Below are positions 51,667 to 62,258 of a stretch of DNA of 64,000 bases, in pieces. Numbering within the stretch: position 1 is the stretch's first letter; each line of letters opens with the position of its first letter. The notes beneath the pieces are model-generated. The model was not told the DNA's origin, did not search any database, and saw nothing but the letters and a program-made list of their open reading frames with translations. The DNA comes from Theodoxus fluviatilis (taxonomy: Eukaryota; Mollusca; Gastropoda; Cycloneritida; Neritidae), in the NCBI GenBank assembly GCA_034096865.1, contig JAWQFJ010002873.1, forward strand, positions 47,484 through 111,483. Reading direction: 5' to 3'. The translations under genes and the position numbers were made by a program.

Positions 51667-53793
51667 AGTGCTAGAGTAATATTTGTGACCAGAGTGTTAT
51701 TTTTCATTGCAGAGGAGAGCCTTTCCAAGGAGGAAACTGGCAGTGAACCTGAGGCAGAGAAGTTGGATGAAGTGGACCACTGGAGTGACGATGAAGGCAG
51801 CAGCCATGATGACCAGAGTGTAGATGATGACTTTGCATTGGAGAAAGTTGCCCATGTCATAAATGTCACTGAAATTATAGTAGGTAAGGAGGAAAATGAG
51901 TGCACATCCACTCATGCTGCCAAGTCTGAACTGAAAGTAAAGAAAATCAAAAAGAAACTTCCACAGATTGAAACTAGTGATTCAGTTACTGTCACAGCTA
52001 CAAATGTGACTGAGAGAAATGGTGAGGACAAAGTTGAAAGTGTGTTGCAGATGAAAGACCAAGCTGGTTATGACATCCAGCTTCCAAATGAAAAAATCAA
52101 GAAGAAAAAGAAGAAAAGGCAGTCATCAAATGAAATTGATGCCAAAATCTCGGGAGAACATCTTCCAAGGAAGAAAAAGGCAAAATCTAAGAACACAGAG
52201 GCAAAGTCATCTGCAAAGTTTGCTGAAAATGAAAATGCTGCTAATAAAAGCCATTGCATTCCTACTGACAAGGATCCTATGGAAAGCAAAATTCCTGATT
52301 CAACTTGTCTTGAGCTGCCTGTTGTGATTCCTCAAAAGAAGAAAAAGAAAAACAAGAGTTTGGGTGCTGACCCTTGTGGTGAAGATCATACCACAGCTGC
52401 CAAGACTAGTTTTCTGTCCAAGCCAAAGCAGAAGACAATCAAGAAGAGGAAACCTGAAGACATGGAAGCATTGGGAGAATGTTCACCTGTGAAGAAGAAA
52501 AAGAAAGCTAAGAAGGCAAAGGCACTCAACATTTCTGGTGCTGCTCCTAAAACTATTGGGAAAAGTGACAGCCTTTGTGTCACTCCAAGTGGTGAACCTG
52601 AGAAGGAAACCAATGGGGAACATGCTATGGCAACTGTGACAAGTCAGGTGGTACACAAGAAGAAAAAATCGACCAAGCGTGAAGGGCAAAAGGTCAAGGC
52701 AACAGTGAGCAGCGAGGTGTCTTCAAATAAAAAGAAGAAAGTAGACAAGCCTGACAAGGAGAAGGTGAAGTCAGTAGAGAGCAGCAAAGTTCCTTCTAAG
52801 AAGAAAGACACATTTGCTCAATCTGATGGGCAGAAGATGAAGACAAGTGAGAGTGGCAATGCTCCTCCCAAGAAAAAGAAGAAAGTCAAATCTGATGCGG
52901 TAAACACTGAGACTGTTGTGGCTAGTAAAGCTCTTCCAAAGCTGATGTCAGCTGCTACTGATGTACAGAAGCCTGCAGAGCCTGGAAATACTGTTGCTCC
53001 AAAATTTGTCTCCAAGAAAAAGGCAGCAAAGCCCTTTCAGGTCAAGCCTAGAGTGGATGGAAGCAAGCCAGCTACTGCAAAGCTTGATGCCCAGACCAAA
53101 ATGGGCATAATGCCAGAAAAAACAGGAGATGGAACAAAGAACACATCCCCTGATGATGATCCACAAAGAAAGTTCCAACCTTTCAAGTTCAAACAAAGAA
53201 CTGCACTAGCCAAATCCCCAGTGCTAGAGTCTGAACCTGGCTCCCCTCAACCTCCAGAAGACTCTTCCACAGAAGCTGTTGAGACTTTGTCTGTCCAGTT
53301 GAAACAGGACATGGCACCAGAGGAAAAAAGGAATGAATGCTCTCTCAAGTGCAAGAAAGAAAAGCTGGACAAGAAAGCAAAGTCTCCTGCTAAAAAGCAT
53401 GAAGAAATATGCAAGGATTTGTCTGAAGAGCCCTCTCCAGCACCCTCATCCAAAACGAGTTCTAGTCCAGTTTCCATTAGTTGGGAGGAGTTCCAGTCCT
53501 CACAGGAGCTTGCCCGGGAGCAGGTGGTGCCAAGAGAGGAAAGCAGTTCAGAGGAGTTTGACTTGGACCTGGAGCTGCAGGGTTACTCCAAAGTCTATGC
53601 TCCAGGTAAAGTGCCAGTGTCCACTGGGAAGGGAGAAGAGTCTGCTGCTGAAATTGTGGGGGCCATAGAGGAACAGCTGAATGATGAATACAGCAGTGAC
53701 ATTGATCTAGGTATGTCAGCCACTGTCATTGAGAAGACTGAGATCTTCCTTCCCGAAATGAGTGACTCTGACTCGGATCTATTTGAGTTTTAA
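42885..53793 (+). CDS. ZCWPW1: ZCWPW1/2-like histone reader (CW zinc finger + PWWP)
   Basis: Coding exons: 42885-42945, 44106-44213, 44969-45083, 47305-47380, 47955-48059, 48780-48863, 49765-49840, 51713-53793. Every junction is AG/GT, phases agree, total 2706 nt, 901 aa. CW finger at residues 22-66: W23, C26, C31, W34, W50, C52, C63, so all four zinc cysteines and the aromatic residues are present. PWWP domain at about 83-175: SVVWARMSGYPWWPAM (84-99), then YHVVFFDD and RAWI. An alanine-rich helix follows (ALALSIKERLSKF). Residues 209-901 come from one long exon: acidic Ser/Glu start, about ten Lys clusters, acidic SDSDSD end. CW fingers of this family bind H3K4me3 and PWWP binds H3K36me3; vertebrate ZCWPW1 reads both marks at PRDM9 sites in meiosis. 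Start: the ATG at 42885; the exon itself opens at 42856 and probably joins a 5' UTR exon upstream. It could be the ZCWPW2 orthologue; the tail is longer than in human ZCWPW1. Confidence 0.92.
45391..45452. repeat. (TC)n microsatellite in ZCWPW1-like intron 3
   Basis: About 31 TC units inside the 2.2-kb intron between exons 3 and 4. Confidence 0.97.
46638..46830. repeat. CCCCCT/CCT-rich polypyrimidine tract in intron 3
   Basis: About 190 bp of C-runs with CT, ending in (CCT)n. On the transcribed pre-mRNA this is a very long polypyrimidine run about 475 nt upstream of the exon 4 acceptor; the minus strand is G-quadruplex prone. The Pro-rich frame across it is not an exon. Confidence 0.95.
50325..50572. 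other. CpG-bearing patch with a YY1-like core in intron 7
   Basis: An unusually CpG-rich stretch for this intron. It contains GGTCGCAAGATCTTGC with palindromic parts and AAGATGGCGAC at about 50424-50434, close to the YY1 core. It could be the end of a diverged mobile element or a small internal promoter; no second copy was found in the window. Confidence 0.3.
50573..51429 (+). mobile_element. Interspersed element rich in AAGGTCA half-sites, copy B
   Basis: 857 bp, the near-identical inverse of 5850-6694. It opens with the hairpin GACTCACATGCG...GTGAGTC (50573-50599), followed by a CGTCCGTCCGGGCGTCC patch, then clusters of TCAAGGTCAAGGTCA and the palindrome TTGACCTTGCTTCAAGGTCA. It ends after GCATGTGAGTCGTATGGGC and CTTCTTGTT. 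It sits in the last ZCWPW1-like intron. No coding capacity. Confidence 0.85.
51604..51665. repeat. (GA)n next to the ZCWPW1-like last acceptor
   Basis: About 31 GA units ending 47 bp before the exon 8 splice acceptor. A purine tract in this place separates the acceptor's own short TTATTTTTCATTGCAG from any upstream branch point. Confidence 0.95.
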
Positions 53794-54380
53794 GAATGAA
53801 TCCAAATTGTTGTCTTGGACTTGTCTTGGTGTCTACACCATTGACTCGCCTAGAAATTACTTCATGGAATCTCACCAACTTCCTGTTGGTTTTAGTTTCA
53901 CCCAAAAGATAATAGAGCAATTGAGGATTTTTATAAAGGAATTTCATCAATTATCTCTAGTCCCAAGATTTTTGCTGTTCTATCTTCTGGAAAACATAAT
54001 TGTTCCTAGTCTGCAGGCGAACTTGACCTTGAAGACAGTGCTGGAGTTCCTTCACATGTGTAGAATTTCCTGTAGCTACAAAGCCCCCTGCCAGAATGGC
54101 AATACTTGCAGCAGATGGGGCAATTGTAGGCCGAGGACTGGGCTGAGGTCACTTGTCTGCTGCTAGACATCATTCTCTAGTACTTTCTATCTTCCTCCAC
54201 CCTTCTGATCCTGGCCTTAACACACCACCTGCCCAGGAGTCAGTTCTTGGCCACCACTTCTCAATCACCTGGTGAGCAGGCTGTAGTATGCATGCAGTCA
54301 TGCTATAAATGTTGTAATCATCCCAGATGGTTGAAACCAACAGGTGCAAATGTGCCAAATAAACTGGGAAATTAAGTTCT
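53794..54380 (+). other. Probable 3' UTR of the ZCWPW1-like gene
   Basis: Follows the TAA stop at 53791-53793. AATAAA at 54358-54363, about 565 nt downstream, is the first good poly(A) signal. Confidence 0.5.
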
Positions 54381-56900
54381 TCCTGTATAAAGTTCCATCA
54401 CAGGTGATATAGAACAGTTACTGAGTACAAACCCAGTATTGAAGATAGGGTTTGGTTTAATTTGTTTGAGTCGTTTGGAATTGGCAGTGTTCATGGACTT
54501 GTTCTTTTGCATATGGCACAGCTGCAGTGCCTTCATCTTGTAGATTGGTATCCTTTCCATTCTGTGTTTAGGCAGTTTTGTAACGTTCCCATCGTCAATG
54601 CTTCATTCACATCAGATGTCCCATGATAACAAGATGGGATGTTCCATGACAAAGTGAAGGGAAATTGTTCTATCGGGAAGATACTGGTGTTTGTGTCATA
54701 GTTTTGTACCATGCTCTTTTTTTCAATGACCAATTCTCTGTGTTTTCATTACACCCTGCTTTTTGTTGAAAATCTGCCAACAGAAACAGGAGTGGCCTCT
54801 TTGATTGCACAGCAAGCAAGACAGATTTTGTTATGGCTTTACTTTCTGTGTGAATATAGTGAATAGAGATCGTTAAAAGCAAAATTGTCCATTTGATTTT
54901 TTAGTCAGTATGACGCAAATTCAATTTCATTCATTGTTTTGGGGACTGATTGTTATATACAAGAACCCAAAGATTTTTTAAAAATTCAAAATATACCGGT
55001 ACTAGATTGATCTCTGTAGATTGGAGGGGGAAAAGCAAATGCATTAACCACTCAAGATTGACAGATTTGATTTAAAACATCATAAAAGTTTCCGTTTTAG
55101 GTCACTTAAAATGTTGACAAGTAGAAATAAGTTTTGTGAGAGCAGGTATAAAAAGTAACATTAAAAAAAATCTATTTTTTATCTGAAAAGTCTTTATCAG
55201 ACAGAACAAATGAAAAATGTTTTATCGGTTCTCTAAAGATTTTTATGCTTGAAATTTGCGCATTTTATTCATTGTTACTTTTAATACATGATCTCTTTAT
55301 CTGTATTAGCACAACCATCTGCACTGCTTGCACCTCGTCGTGGAAGGTCACACTCTAGAATGAATATTAACATTTGTTCATGTGGTTTTTGTGTTTCCTT
55401 TACTAGTTTGCATTGGTGTGTTTTAAAAAGGGGGTTGTAATTGCTATACCAGTACTTCACCCTCTACCAATTGTCATGGCTCATAACCTGACAATTTTGT
55501 TGTAAGTTTCAGTCATTAAGTGTTGCATCTGTTCTTGAGTAAAGGTATTTTACACTATTTGTAGACTTGTTTAATGTTGATTCGAAATTTTTAAGAGTAA
55601 TCAATTGTATGGACTGAGTGACTTAAGCTTCCACTATGTTGTCTCGGATGTTAATTATCTTGTTCTTTTAGGTTGACAACTTTGTTGTGAATTTCGGCAC
55701 AAAGGTGCTAATTGTTGCCGCAGTTGACCATCGGCATCTGATGGCTTTCTGTGCATTGTCACCGGTGCTGTAAAAAAAAAACTCTGGGTTTTTTGTGATG
55801 AAACTTTCCTGCATAGTGGGATTTAATACTTGACATTGACTGATTTCCTTAGAATTGATTTGTAGTGAATTCTGCATCACACTTGCAGGAACAATGAGTC
55901 TTACCGTTAGAGTTTTTGGTACCAGCAACATTGAGTCATTTTAGTGCCTAGCAGGTGGTTGAGCATGTTTAGATCCATCAAGAACCATTTTGCCTTAATA
56001 TATGAAACTTCCAATATCACACCTAGAATTAGCATCTGGTCATCCCCTTCTCCCAACTGACCAAGGGCAAAAGTAGATCGGGGAAAAAGGTGTCAATCAT
56101 TATCTTACTTAGGGCAACTCTGTATACATTGAAGTAGTTTTAAAGTAATGCCGACCAATTCATTGGACAGCTAGACCACCAAGATCAAAATCTCAACATG
56201 GACTACCTCAACAGCTTGCAGAAAAGTGTATGATTATACAATGAGACTGATAGTGTTTATAATGGTCATGAAGGCAACTTCTCTGTACCGGTAAAAGTTT
56301 TTATCTGCTTTCAAATATATGTTCTGGCTCTGCCGCAGTTATTGACCTTTCCTCTGTATATCCTTAATATTAACAAAATATTTACCTAAATATGTTGGCT
56401 AGTTGATCCATTATTGCATTGAGTGTATTGAATGCTGACATTTGTTGAAATTGCTTCAACCTGAATTGAACATAATTGATGTGCAAATGAGCACCTTTTT
56501 GAAACAAGATTAGTTTGAAAAAAACACCAATAGACGCAAAATTGCAGATCTGTTATTGTTTTCCTTGCTCTGCAACAATTCCTGAAGAAATGGTGGTTCC
56601 AATGTTCTGGATTATTGCATGGGTCGAGTTACATGTACAAGGTAGACGATTTTTTTTTCTGTCAGCTGTAGAAGCATGGGATCAGCGGTTGGGACTGATG
56701 TGCCTTTGAGGAGAGGAACAGATCTAGATGTAGGCTATGATTGCTCATCAGCCAGGCAATGATACCCAATGTTGCTTTCCGACATCCTCAGGCCATGGAC
56801 ACCAAGACGGCGACTCGCCGACAAGACAGAACTAAGGATTGCCGTCCAAGGGCACACTGCTACACTCACTGTCGTCGTCGTCATTGTCGTCAATCATCAT
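54381..56900. other. No gene recognised
   Basis: About 2.5 kb of AT-rich DNA. Open frames are under 90 codons. Several further AATAAA-like and T-rich words occur, so a longer 3' UTR is possible. Confidence 0.45.
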
Positions 56901-56904
56901 CATT

Positions 56905-57016
56905 AAGGGGCCATCAGCTTTGTAGGCTATATACATGATGATGACGACGAAGATGAAGACGACGACGATGATGATGATGATGACGATGTTGACAATGATG
57001 ATGATGATGATGATGC
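56905..57016. repeat. Retroposon-tail-like (GAT)n array
   Basis: The words GGGGCCATCAGCTTTGTAGG and CTATATAC lead into (GATGAC)n/(GAT)n. The leading words resemble the start of R170 and the LINE tail at 58013, so the array probably grew from a retroposon 3' tail. Confidence 0.5.
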
Positions 57017-57268
57017 ATCTGTCGCTGATGCTGATGCTGTTGCTTCTGCTGCAGTACTGCAGCTGTTTGTGCCACTGCTGCTGGCGCTGCTTGTGCCGTA
57101 TTGACGGAGAAGAGTGCGAGAGAGGCATTCCTTTGTACGAAAGAAAAGTAGGTCGTGCAGGCTTGGAGTCTGAATGCAGTCAACAATCACCTTTAGAAAT
57201 GATTTCTGGGACGATGCCATCAGGAACATCACAAAGATGGAGATTCTCAGTGCCTAACCCTTGATTAC

Positions 57269-57376
57269 CTCTCCTGTCCGCTCGACTCTCCTCCCCAGAT
57301 GGAAAGCAAACACCCAGCAAAGGGGAGACAATCCGAGCAAAAGTTGTTTCCGTCGACGGGCGACTTCTGCAGCCAT
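57269..57376 (-). CDS. Possible first coding exon of an unknown minus-strand gene
   Basis: From an ATG at 57376, 36 codons run to a potential splice donor (GAG then GTAATC at 57268). The predicted start is MAAEVARRRKQLLLGL, followed by a hydrophobic stretch that could be a signal anchor. The local sequence is CpG-rich and has GATTGG (CCAAT box complement) about 45 bp upstream, giving it a promoter-like look. No second exon could be assigned downstream and I recognise no family, so it could equally be chance. Confidence 0.2.
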
Positions 57377-57615
57377 GTCAACATCCGGGTCTGGGCCGCA
57401 GCGGTGGACCAATCAGAGCAGCGAAAATTGCAGCCATGTTGATTCCCATGCTACCCTGGGACGGTGGAGCTCGTGAGAGCTGCGCACTGCCGTTGATTGA
57501 TTTCTCCGGCTGATTTTATGCATAACGTTCCGGTTTATCGAATTGTGCGGAGAATAAATTGTGACTGGCCATTTCATACAATGTTGCTCAATTGTAAGCC
57601 GTGCATAAAATTCCC

Positions 57616-57801
57616 CCTGTGGGTTCAGGGTAAGAATTGACCCACCGCCTCTCCCTACGCGATTCGTAAGAGGCAAATAACTAGGGACACCGTAACTTGA
57701 TTAGCGTTTACTTCAAACTGTTCTAAAGATGTTCGTGCTTAATGGCCTTACATAGCCTACAAAGGCTGATAGGCCGTAAAACACCAACCAACCAACCAAC
57801 C
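57616..57801 (-). repeat. Dispersed repeat R170, copy c (inverse)
   Basis: On the minus strand it reads (GGTT)n, then GTTTTACGGCCTATCAGCC, TGTAAGGCCATTAAGCACG, GGTGTCCCTAGTTATTTGCC and TGGGTCAATTCTTACCCTG, ending near CCCACAGGGGG. One of the best-preserved copies. Confidence 0.9.
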
Positions 57802-57998
57802 CTGCATAAAAATGCCTCAGGGAAGTGGAACCTAGTGCGATGCATGTAATAATTACATGAAAACAAGATGAGTTCCACTGCCCATCAGCCCATGTGAGCT
57901 AAGTAAAACTCCAATGACGTTAATTCATAAGATCCAGAGCGAAATTTACATCGCGATGTCCCTAGTCACTAACAGCGAAAAGCGCTTTAGGGAAGGAA

Positions 57999-59262
57999 GG
58001 ATGGATGGATGAATGAAGCCAAAGGGATCATCAGCCATAAAGGCCATTCAAGGCTATACTGTACTTCCGCTATATGAAAATGTGTGCTTAAAAGATTACC
58101 TTAGAAGAGGTTCGTGGAAATATATCGGAAACAATGAAGACGTAGTACAACTCAGACGAGAATACAATTCAAAATCTATCAAAAATGTTATCACAGCAAG
58201 AGGATCTTTAAAAATAACCGCTAAACTGCTCGACTCGCTCCGTACATTAGCAAGTCGAGGACACTCCACCAGAACGTGCCGCATGGTGAGCCTGCACTGG
58301 CAGATACGACACTCCGGTGGAGGCTCCGACCGCAACAAATAGGATTAGGAGAGGGTCAGAACAGAATGGCCGATCCGGGAACGACAGAGCACAACTTCCT
58401 CTCTTCTCGTGAGCGACGTGGGGGAGAGTCGCTCACCCCACATGGAAGATACTTCGTGAAGTTTGCTATGTGCCCTGCAGTCCCAGTCGGCCTGGGGACA
58501 TGGGAAGGGAGAGAGCAGACTTGGCAGCCTGATCTGCTCTCTTGTTCTCCGGGATGACCTTATGGCTAGGAACCCAGCAGAAGGCGACCTCAGTACCCCC
58601 CCACACAGTAGTTGACACAGATGAATAAAAGTACCAAACAGATAAGGATGGGAAGTCTCCCTACCCCGCAGAGCCTGTAAGGCCCATAGCGAATCAGAGA
58701 CCACAGGTGCTCGTGTCAGTCTCTTGCTCTGGAATATGCCAAGAGCGGCCTCAAGTGCACTAAGCTCTGCGGAGTAGATCGAAGTCCCATCCGGGAAGGC
58801 AAAAGCGCAAGACGGAATCGCTGCCGCCACACGATCTCCGTCTTTAGAACCATCTGTATATAATGGGTAAAAATGTGCATATTTAGATACAATTTCCTGG
58901 AATGCACCCTTATACGTGTGAGAGAGGGCAGCACTCTTGACAAATCTCGCTAAATTGAGTAAAACAACAGACTCAGGCACGGTGGTGACAGATACAAAGG
59001 GTAGCTATGTAAAAAATTTGTCCAACCGAACGTTGGCCGCCGCGATATCCTCCTCAGCTCGTATCCCCTGGGCTTGGCCGCGTAAAGATGCGGAAACTTC
59101 GGCCGGACAACACAGTGATAAGAAGGATTGATCGGGTCAGAACCCACACGAAAGATGTATTGCAAGGCAAGCTTGCGCCTACGTAAATGAAGTGGAGGCT
59201 CGCGCGTCTCCGGTGTGGATGGGAGCATTTAGAAGCTTTTAAAGGATAATAACAATCCTGGA
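57999..59262 (-). pseudogene. LINE 3' fragment with RNase H domain, 5'-truncated and frameshifted
   Basis: Minus-strand frame 58980-58345 begins the RNase H domain: PLYTDGSKDGD (first Asp), IYSAELSALEAALG (Glu) and PVVSDSLWALQAL (second Asp). A frameshift in a C-run near 58600 moves the rest to another frame, where FCWVPSHKVIPENKRADQAA gives the last conserved block. Further down, CRICQCRLTMRHVLVECPR (about 58313-58257) is the usual C-terminal cysteine/histidine knuckle. The 3' end runs into (ATCC)n at 58010-57999, a simple-sequence tail. RNase H after the reverse transcriptase is typical of I- and Jockey-like LINEs. The reverse transcriptase is absent. Confidence 0.85.
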
Positions 59263-59425
59263 CAGGTTGGATGGAGCGAGTTTTACGCCTATCATCATTT
59301 GTAGGCCAGGTAGGTGCAGAACAATCACTAGAATAGTTACAAGTAAGCGCAATTGGAGTCACTTTGTCCCCATTTATTCGCCTCTTACGAATCTTGCAGG
59401 GAGACACGGTGGATCTATTCTTTTA
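59263..59425 (+). repeat. Dispersed repeat R170, copy d (diverged)
   Basis: GAGTTTTACGCCTATCATC, TTTGTAGGCCAG, ATTCGCCTCTTACGAATC and GGTGGATC-type words in R170 order. It directly adjoins the 5' break of the minus-strand LINE fragment. Confidence 0.7.
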
Positions 59426-59690
59426 AATCCACCCACCCACCCCAAAAAAGTCTAGAAAAGTATCCTGAAAAACGAGTAAGAAGCAGACACGGATTTTGGC
59501 ATAAATATTTATTATTCATACTTCACAAATTTATGTATAAATTCTGGTAGCGTCACATTTATTCTCACAGTAGCAGGTATACAAGCTTCACACCAAGAAA
59601 ACAATAACTCATACCTGCAATAACTGAATATAGAAAAAGGTAGAGAAATGAAATCAAGAACTTGGCACTCAAAAAGCAACTAGGTTTAGT

Positions 59691-59880
59691 TGGATTGGAT
59701 TGATGGCGTTTTACGGCCTAGCAGCCTTTGTAGGCTAAACAAGGCCATTAAGCACGAAATTCACTAGAACAGTTTAGAGCAACCGCGAATCAATTCACGG
59801 TATTCCTAGTTATTCGCCTCTTACAAATCGCGTAGGGAGATGCGGTGGGTCATTTCTTACCCCGACCCCACAGGGGAATG
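59691..59880 (+). repeat. Dispersed repeat R170, copy e
   Basis: TTGGATTGGATTGATGG, then GTTTTACGGCCTAGCAGCC, AAGGCCATTAAGCACG, CCTAGTTATTCGCCTC and GGGTCATTTCTTACCCCG, ending ACCCCACAGGGG. Well preserved. Confidence 0.9.
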
Positions 59881-60030
59881 GTTTAGATGGTATCGGCAAC
59901 TCGAGCACAGAATATTGCAGTTTCTCTTATTTGTGGAAAAATGCAAAGGCAAAGCAACTTTAAACAAACGACCAAAATAATGAACCAGTGTCTATTCTTC
60001 CCTATTCATGAAGTAAAATTCTAGAACGTC

Positions 60031-61115
60031 ATAGTGCAATAAATGACGGAGGTCCTGTTGGGGTAATCTTCCTGGATTTTGGAAAGGCATTACGAAATCG
60101 TTCCAAACAATATATTTGTTCAGAAATTATATGCATCAGGATGTGCAGAATCACTTAGGTGGTTCCAATCGTTTCTCCTTGGAGGATTGCAGCCGGTGTT
60201 AAACGATACAAAACTCTCAAAGCAATGCAAAATCAGTTGCGGCCTACCTCAAGGTTTAATTTTTATGCCTCTTTTTTCTGCACCTTTTTAGCGGACTTGT
60301 CTACCGTGACCGAATAATCCGGTGCTGATATTTGTATTACAGCTATTGCATCCACTCTAACGGTACTCCAAACAACTCAATGATGACTTTAAAAGAACAG
60401 ATTCGTGAACAAGACAAAATGGAATGACCCTAAACCCACTGAAAACAACACTTATGCTAATAACTGCCTAACAAAGACGACGAACCTTCTCCTCTATAAA
60501 ACTAAACCTAAATTTACGCAGTTTATTTGATTCTGAACGTTCAAAAACAAAAATTACATGGTGTGCTCATTCATGACCCTCTGTAATGTAATGTAATGTA
60601 ATGGTCATGATAAAACATGATAAAAACACTCGGTAGTCATTTGTGGGGGTCACATTTATATTATATATGCATTCCTTCCCGTGCGAAATGTGAAACTGTT
60701 TAACACTGTATACCTCGTCCCACACATAAACTACCGTTTACATATGTGGAGACATTGCCCTCAAAGATATAAAGATTTTTGTCAATCGAATTATGAAATG
60801 ATATGGGCGCATTCTCATGACTAACTATGAAAGGGCCCTAAATGAAATTCAAGTCTGAACTGGTTCTCTTTTGAACACGAATGTTTATTTCAAACGGCCA
60901 TTTTAGTCTTTAAAAACCTTCACATTGCAATTTCTATCTTACCTCACGACTCCGATCATTCTCGATATCAAATATCCATCTTCCCGTGGTCCACATGGAA
61001 GTATTTCGTAATTCTACAATGTATTATGCTACAAAAATATGAAACTCTCTACCCATCTCTGCCAAACATTCATCGAACCTTCAGTCACTGAAAAGACATT
61101 TCAAATTCTACCTGA
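60031..61115 (+). pseudogene. Decayed LINE reverse transcriptase, fingers to C-terminus
   Basis: Block A is GVIFLDFGKA (about 60059-60088), after which a frameshift enters a frame with LYASGCAESLRWFQSFLLGG and SCGLPQG (blocks up to B; about 60130-60260). The YADD block is ruined (GADI near 60325). The far end, WNSLPISAKHSSNLQSLKRH with a stop in place of W (about 61040-61100), is the usual C-terminal signature of such LINEs. Several stops and shifts; not functional. The copy runs straight into a (GA)n array. Confidence 0.85.
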
Positions 61116-61184
61116 GAGGAGTTGGGTGGGGAGTGAGAGGGAACGGGATGGAGTGAGAGACTGAGAGAGAAAGGGAGTGCGAGC

Positions 61185-61185
61185 G

Positions 61186-61256
<71 letters not shown>

Positions 61257-61356
61257 GAGAAAGAGAGAGACAGAGAGACACAGAGAGAGAGACACAGAGA
61301 GAGAGAGAGTGTGTGTGTGTGTGTGTGCGTGCGTGTATGTGTGTGTGTGTGTGTGT
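61185..61356. repeat. (GA)n-(TG)n compound microsatellite
   Basis: (GA)n with GAAAGA and GACA interruptions to 61309, then (TG)n with CGTGCG to about 61356. It follows the LINE relic and could have started at its tail. Confidence 0.97.
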
Positions 61357-61387
61357 GTTCTCAATTCCTCTTAATTTGTCATAATTT

Positions 61388-61393
61388 TTTATT
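61388..61393 (-). terminator. Candidate poly(A) signal of the arylsulfatase-like gene
   Basis: Minus-strand AATAAA, 224 nt downstream of the stop codon at 61619-61617. The first such signal after the stop. Confidence 0.45.
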
Positions 61394-61616
61394 CTGAGGT
61401 CCATTGGAAGATTAATATTTATGTATCAAGTGTATCCTCGTTAGATAAAGTAACTGAACTGAATAGAATTGGTACACTAGCAACCAACTGATTCTCTTTT
61501 GGTTTCTATAGTTCCATGAAGTCGTAATCGACAATGCCTCTCTACTCTCGGATCATTCCTTGATTCAATTTAATGAAATATCTTTTAAGCGTTTCCCTTA
61601 ATCCTTGTCCTCGGCA

Positions 61617-62258
61617 CTAGCACCAGCCTGGGGTCCAGACACCCCCGTAGTTCTTGGGGTTGGCCTTGGGGTCAGAGGGCGGGTAGTTTGCTGGCACCTC
61701 CCTCTGCCTGTAGGCCGACAGTTTTGTCTTGAGACGCATGGCCACGTCAGGCAAGGAGTCCACCAGGTTGCGTGTCTCCAGGGGGTCCTCTGTCGGCACA
61801 GGACGGGACAGTCAGGGGAAAGTTGGCCTCTTGTAGTTTCGGGATCTGGTTACTCTTAAGGATATACATTATGTTCAGACTGAAAGCACTGATGTAATAT
61901 GCGAAAAAATATGCATGTAGGTGCTCAAATACTGGCATTACGGAGATGAGAAATGGGTGCGCAAGACTGATACTGTACTGGGTTGATACCCAATGATGGC
62001 CCAAATGGCCCAAAAGAGAATGGATATATGCCACAAGAACCAGACAACTTAGATGTTGCATTGGTGAACTCTTGCCAAGATCTTAAAGAGCTCGCTGGTC
62101 CTTTACCTTCCAGGTCGAATAGCCACATTGGGGCGTCTGCGGTGGAGTTTGGTGGGAAGATCACACTCATGAGTGGCGCATCGTTCACCTCACTTTGGGG
62201 TGGGTACCAGCCGTCGTAGAGACCCGGGTAGCCCATGATGAGCTTGAACTTTCCTTCT
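61617..62258 (-). CDS. ARSB: Arylsulfatase B-like sulfatase, C-terminal two exons (partial)
   Basis: Exons 62258-62107 (152 nt) and 61789-61617 (173 nt, ending TAG), both with AG/GT borders and matching phase 1; about 107 residues. The first gives EGKFKLIMGYPGLYDGWYPP, a gap of variable sequence, then MWLFDLE; the second gives EDPLETRNLVDSLPD, a helical stretch and VPANYPPSDPKANPK followed by GVWTPGWC. The order K[LI]I.G.PG..DGW.PP, LFD[IL]..DP.E..NL, and V....P..DP...P...GVW is that of the C-terminal subdomain of arylsulfatase B/I/J, lysosomal or secreted enzymes that remove sulfate from glycosaminoglycans. The catalytic Cys (formylglycine) domain is not in the window; it must lie beyond 64000. 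Whether the intact gene is ARSB or a lineage-specific paralogue cannot be told from this part. Confidence 0.88.

Larger units (their letters stand above)
42946..51712. other. ZCWPW1-like introns; no nested gene seen
   Basis: Seven introns of 0.7 to 2.2 kb in AT-rich DNA. They hold (TC)n at 45391-45452, a C-rich CCT tract at 46638-46830, a CCCCAC-rich patch at 48476-48540, the half-site-rich element at 50573-51429 and (GA)n at 51604-51665. Open frames inside the introns are short and unsupported. Confidence 0.7.

Noticed and set aside
53247..53668. Frames of 76 and 111 codons overlapping the ZCWPW1-like last exon
   Set aside because: Shadows of the real reading frame in other frames and strand.
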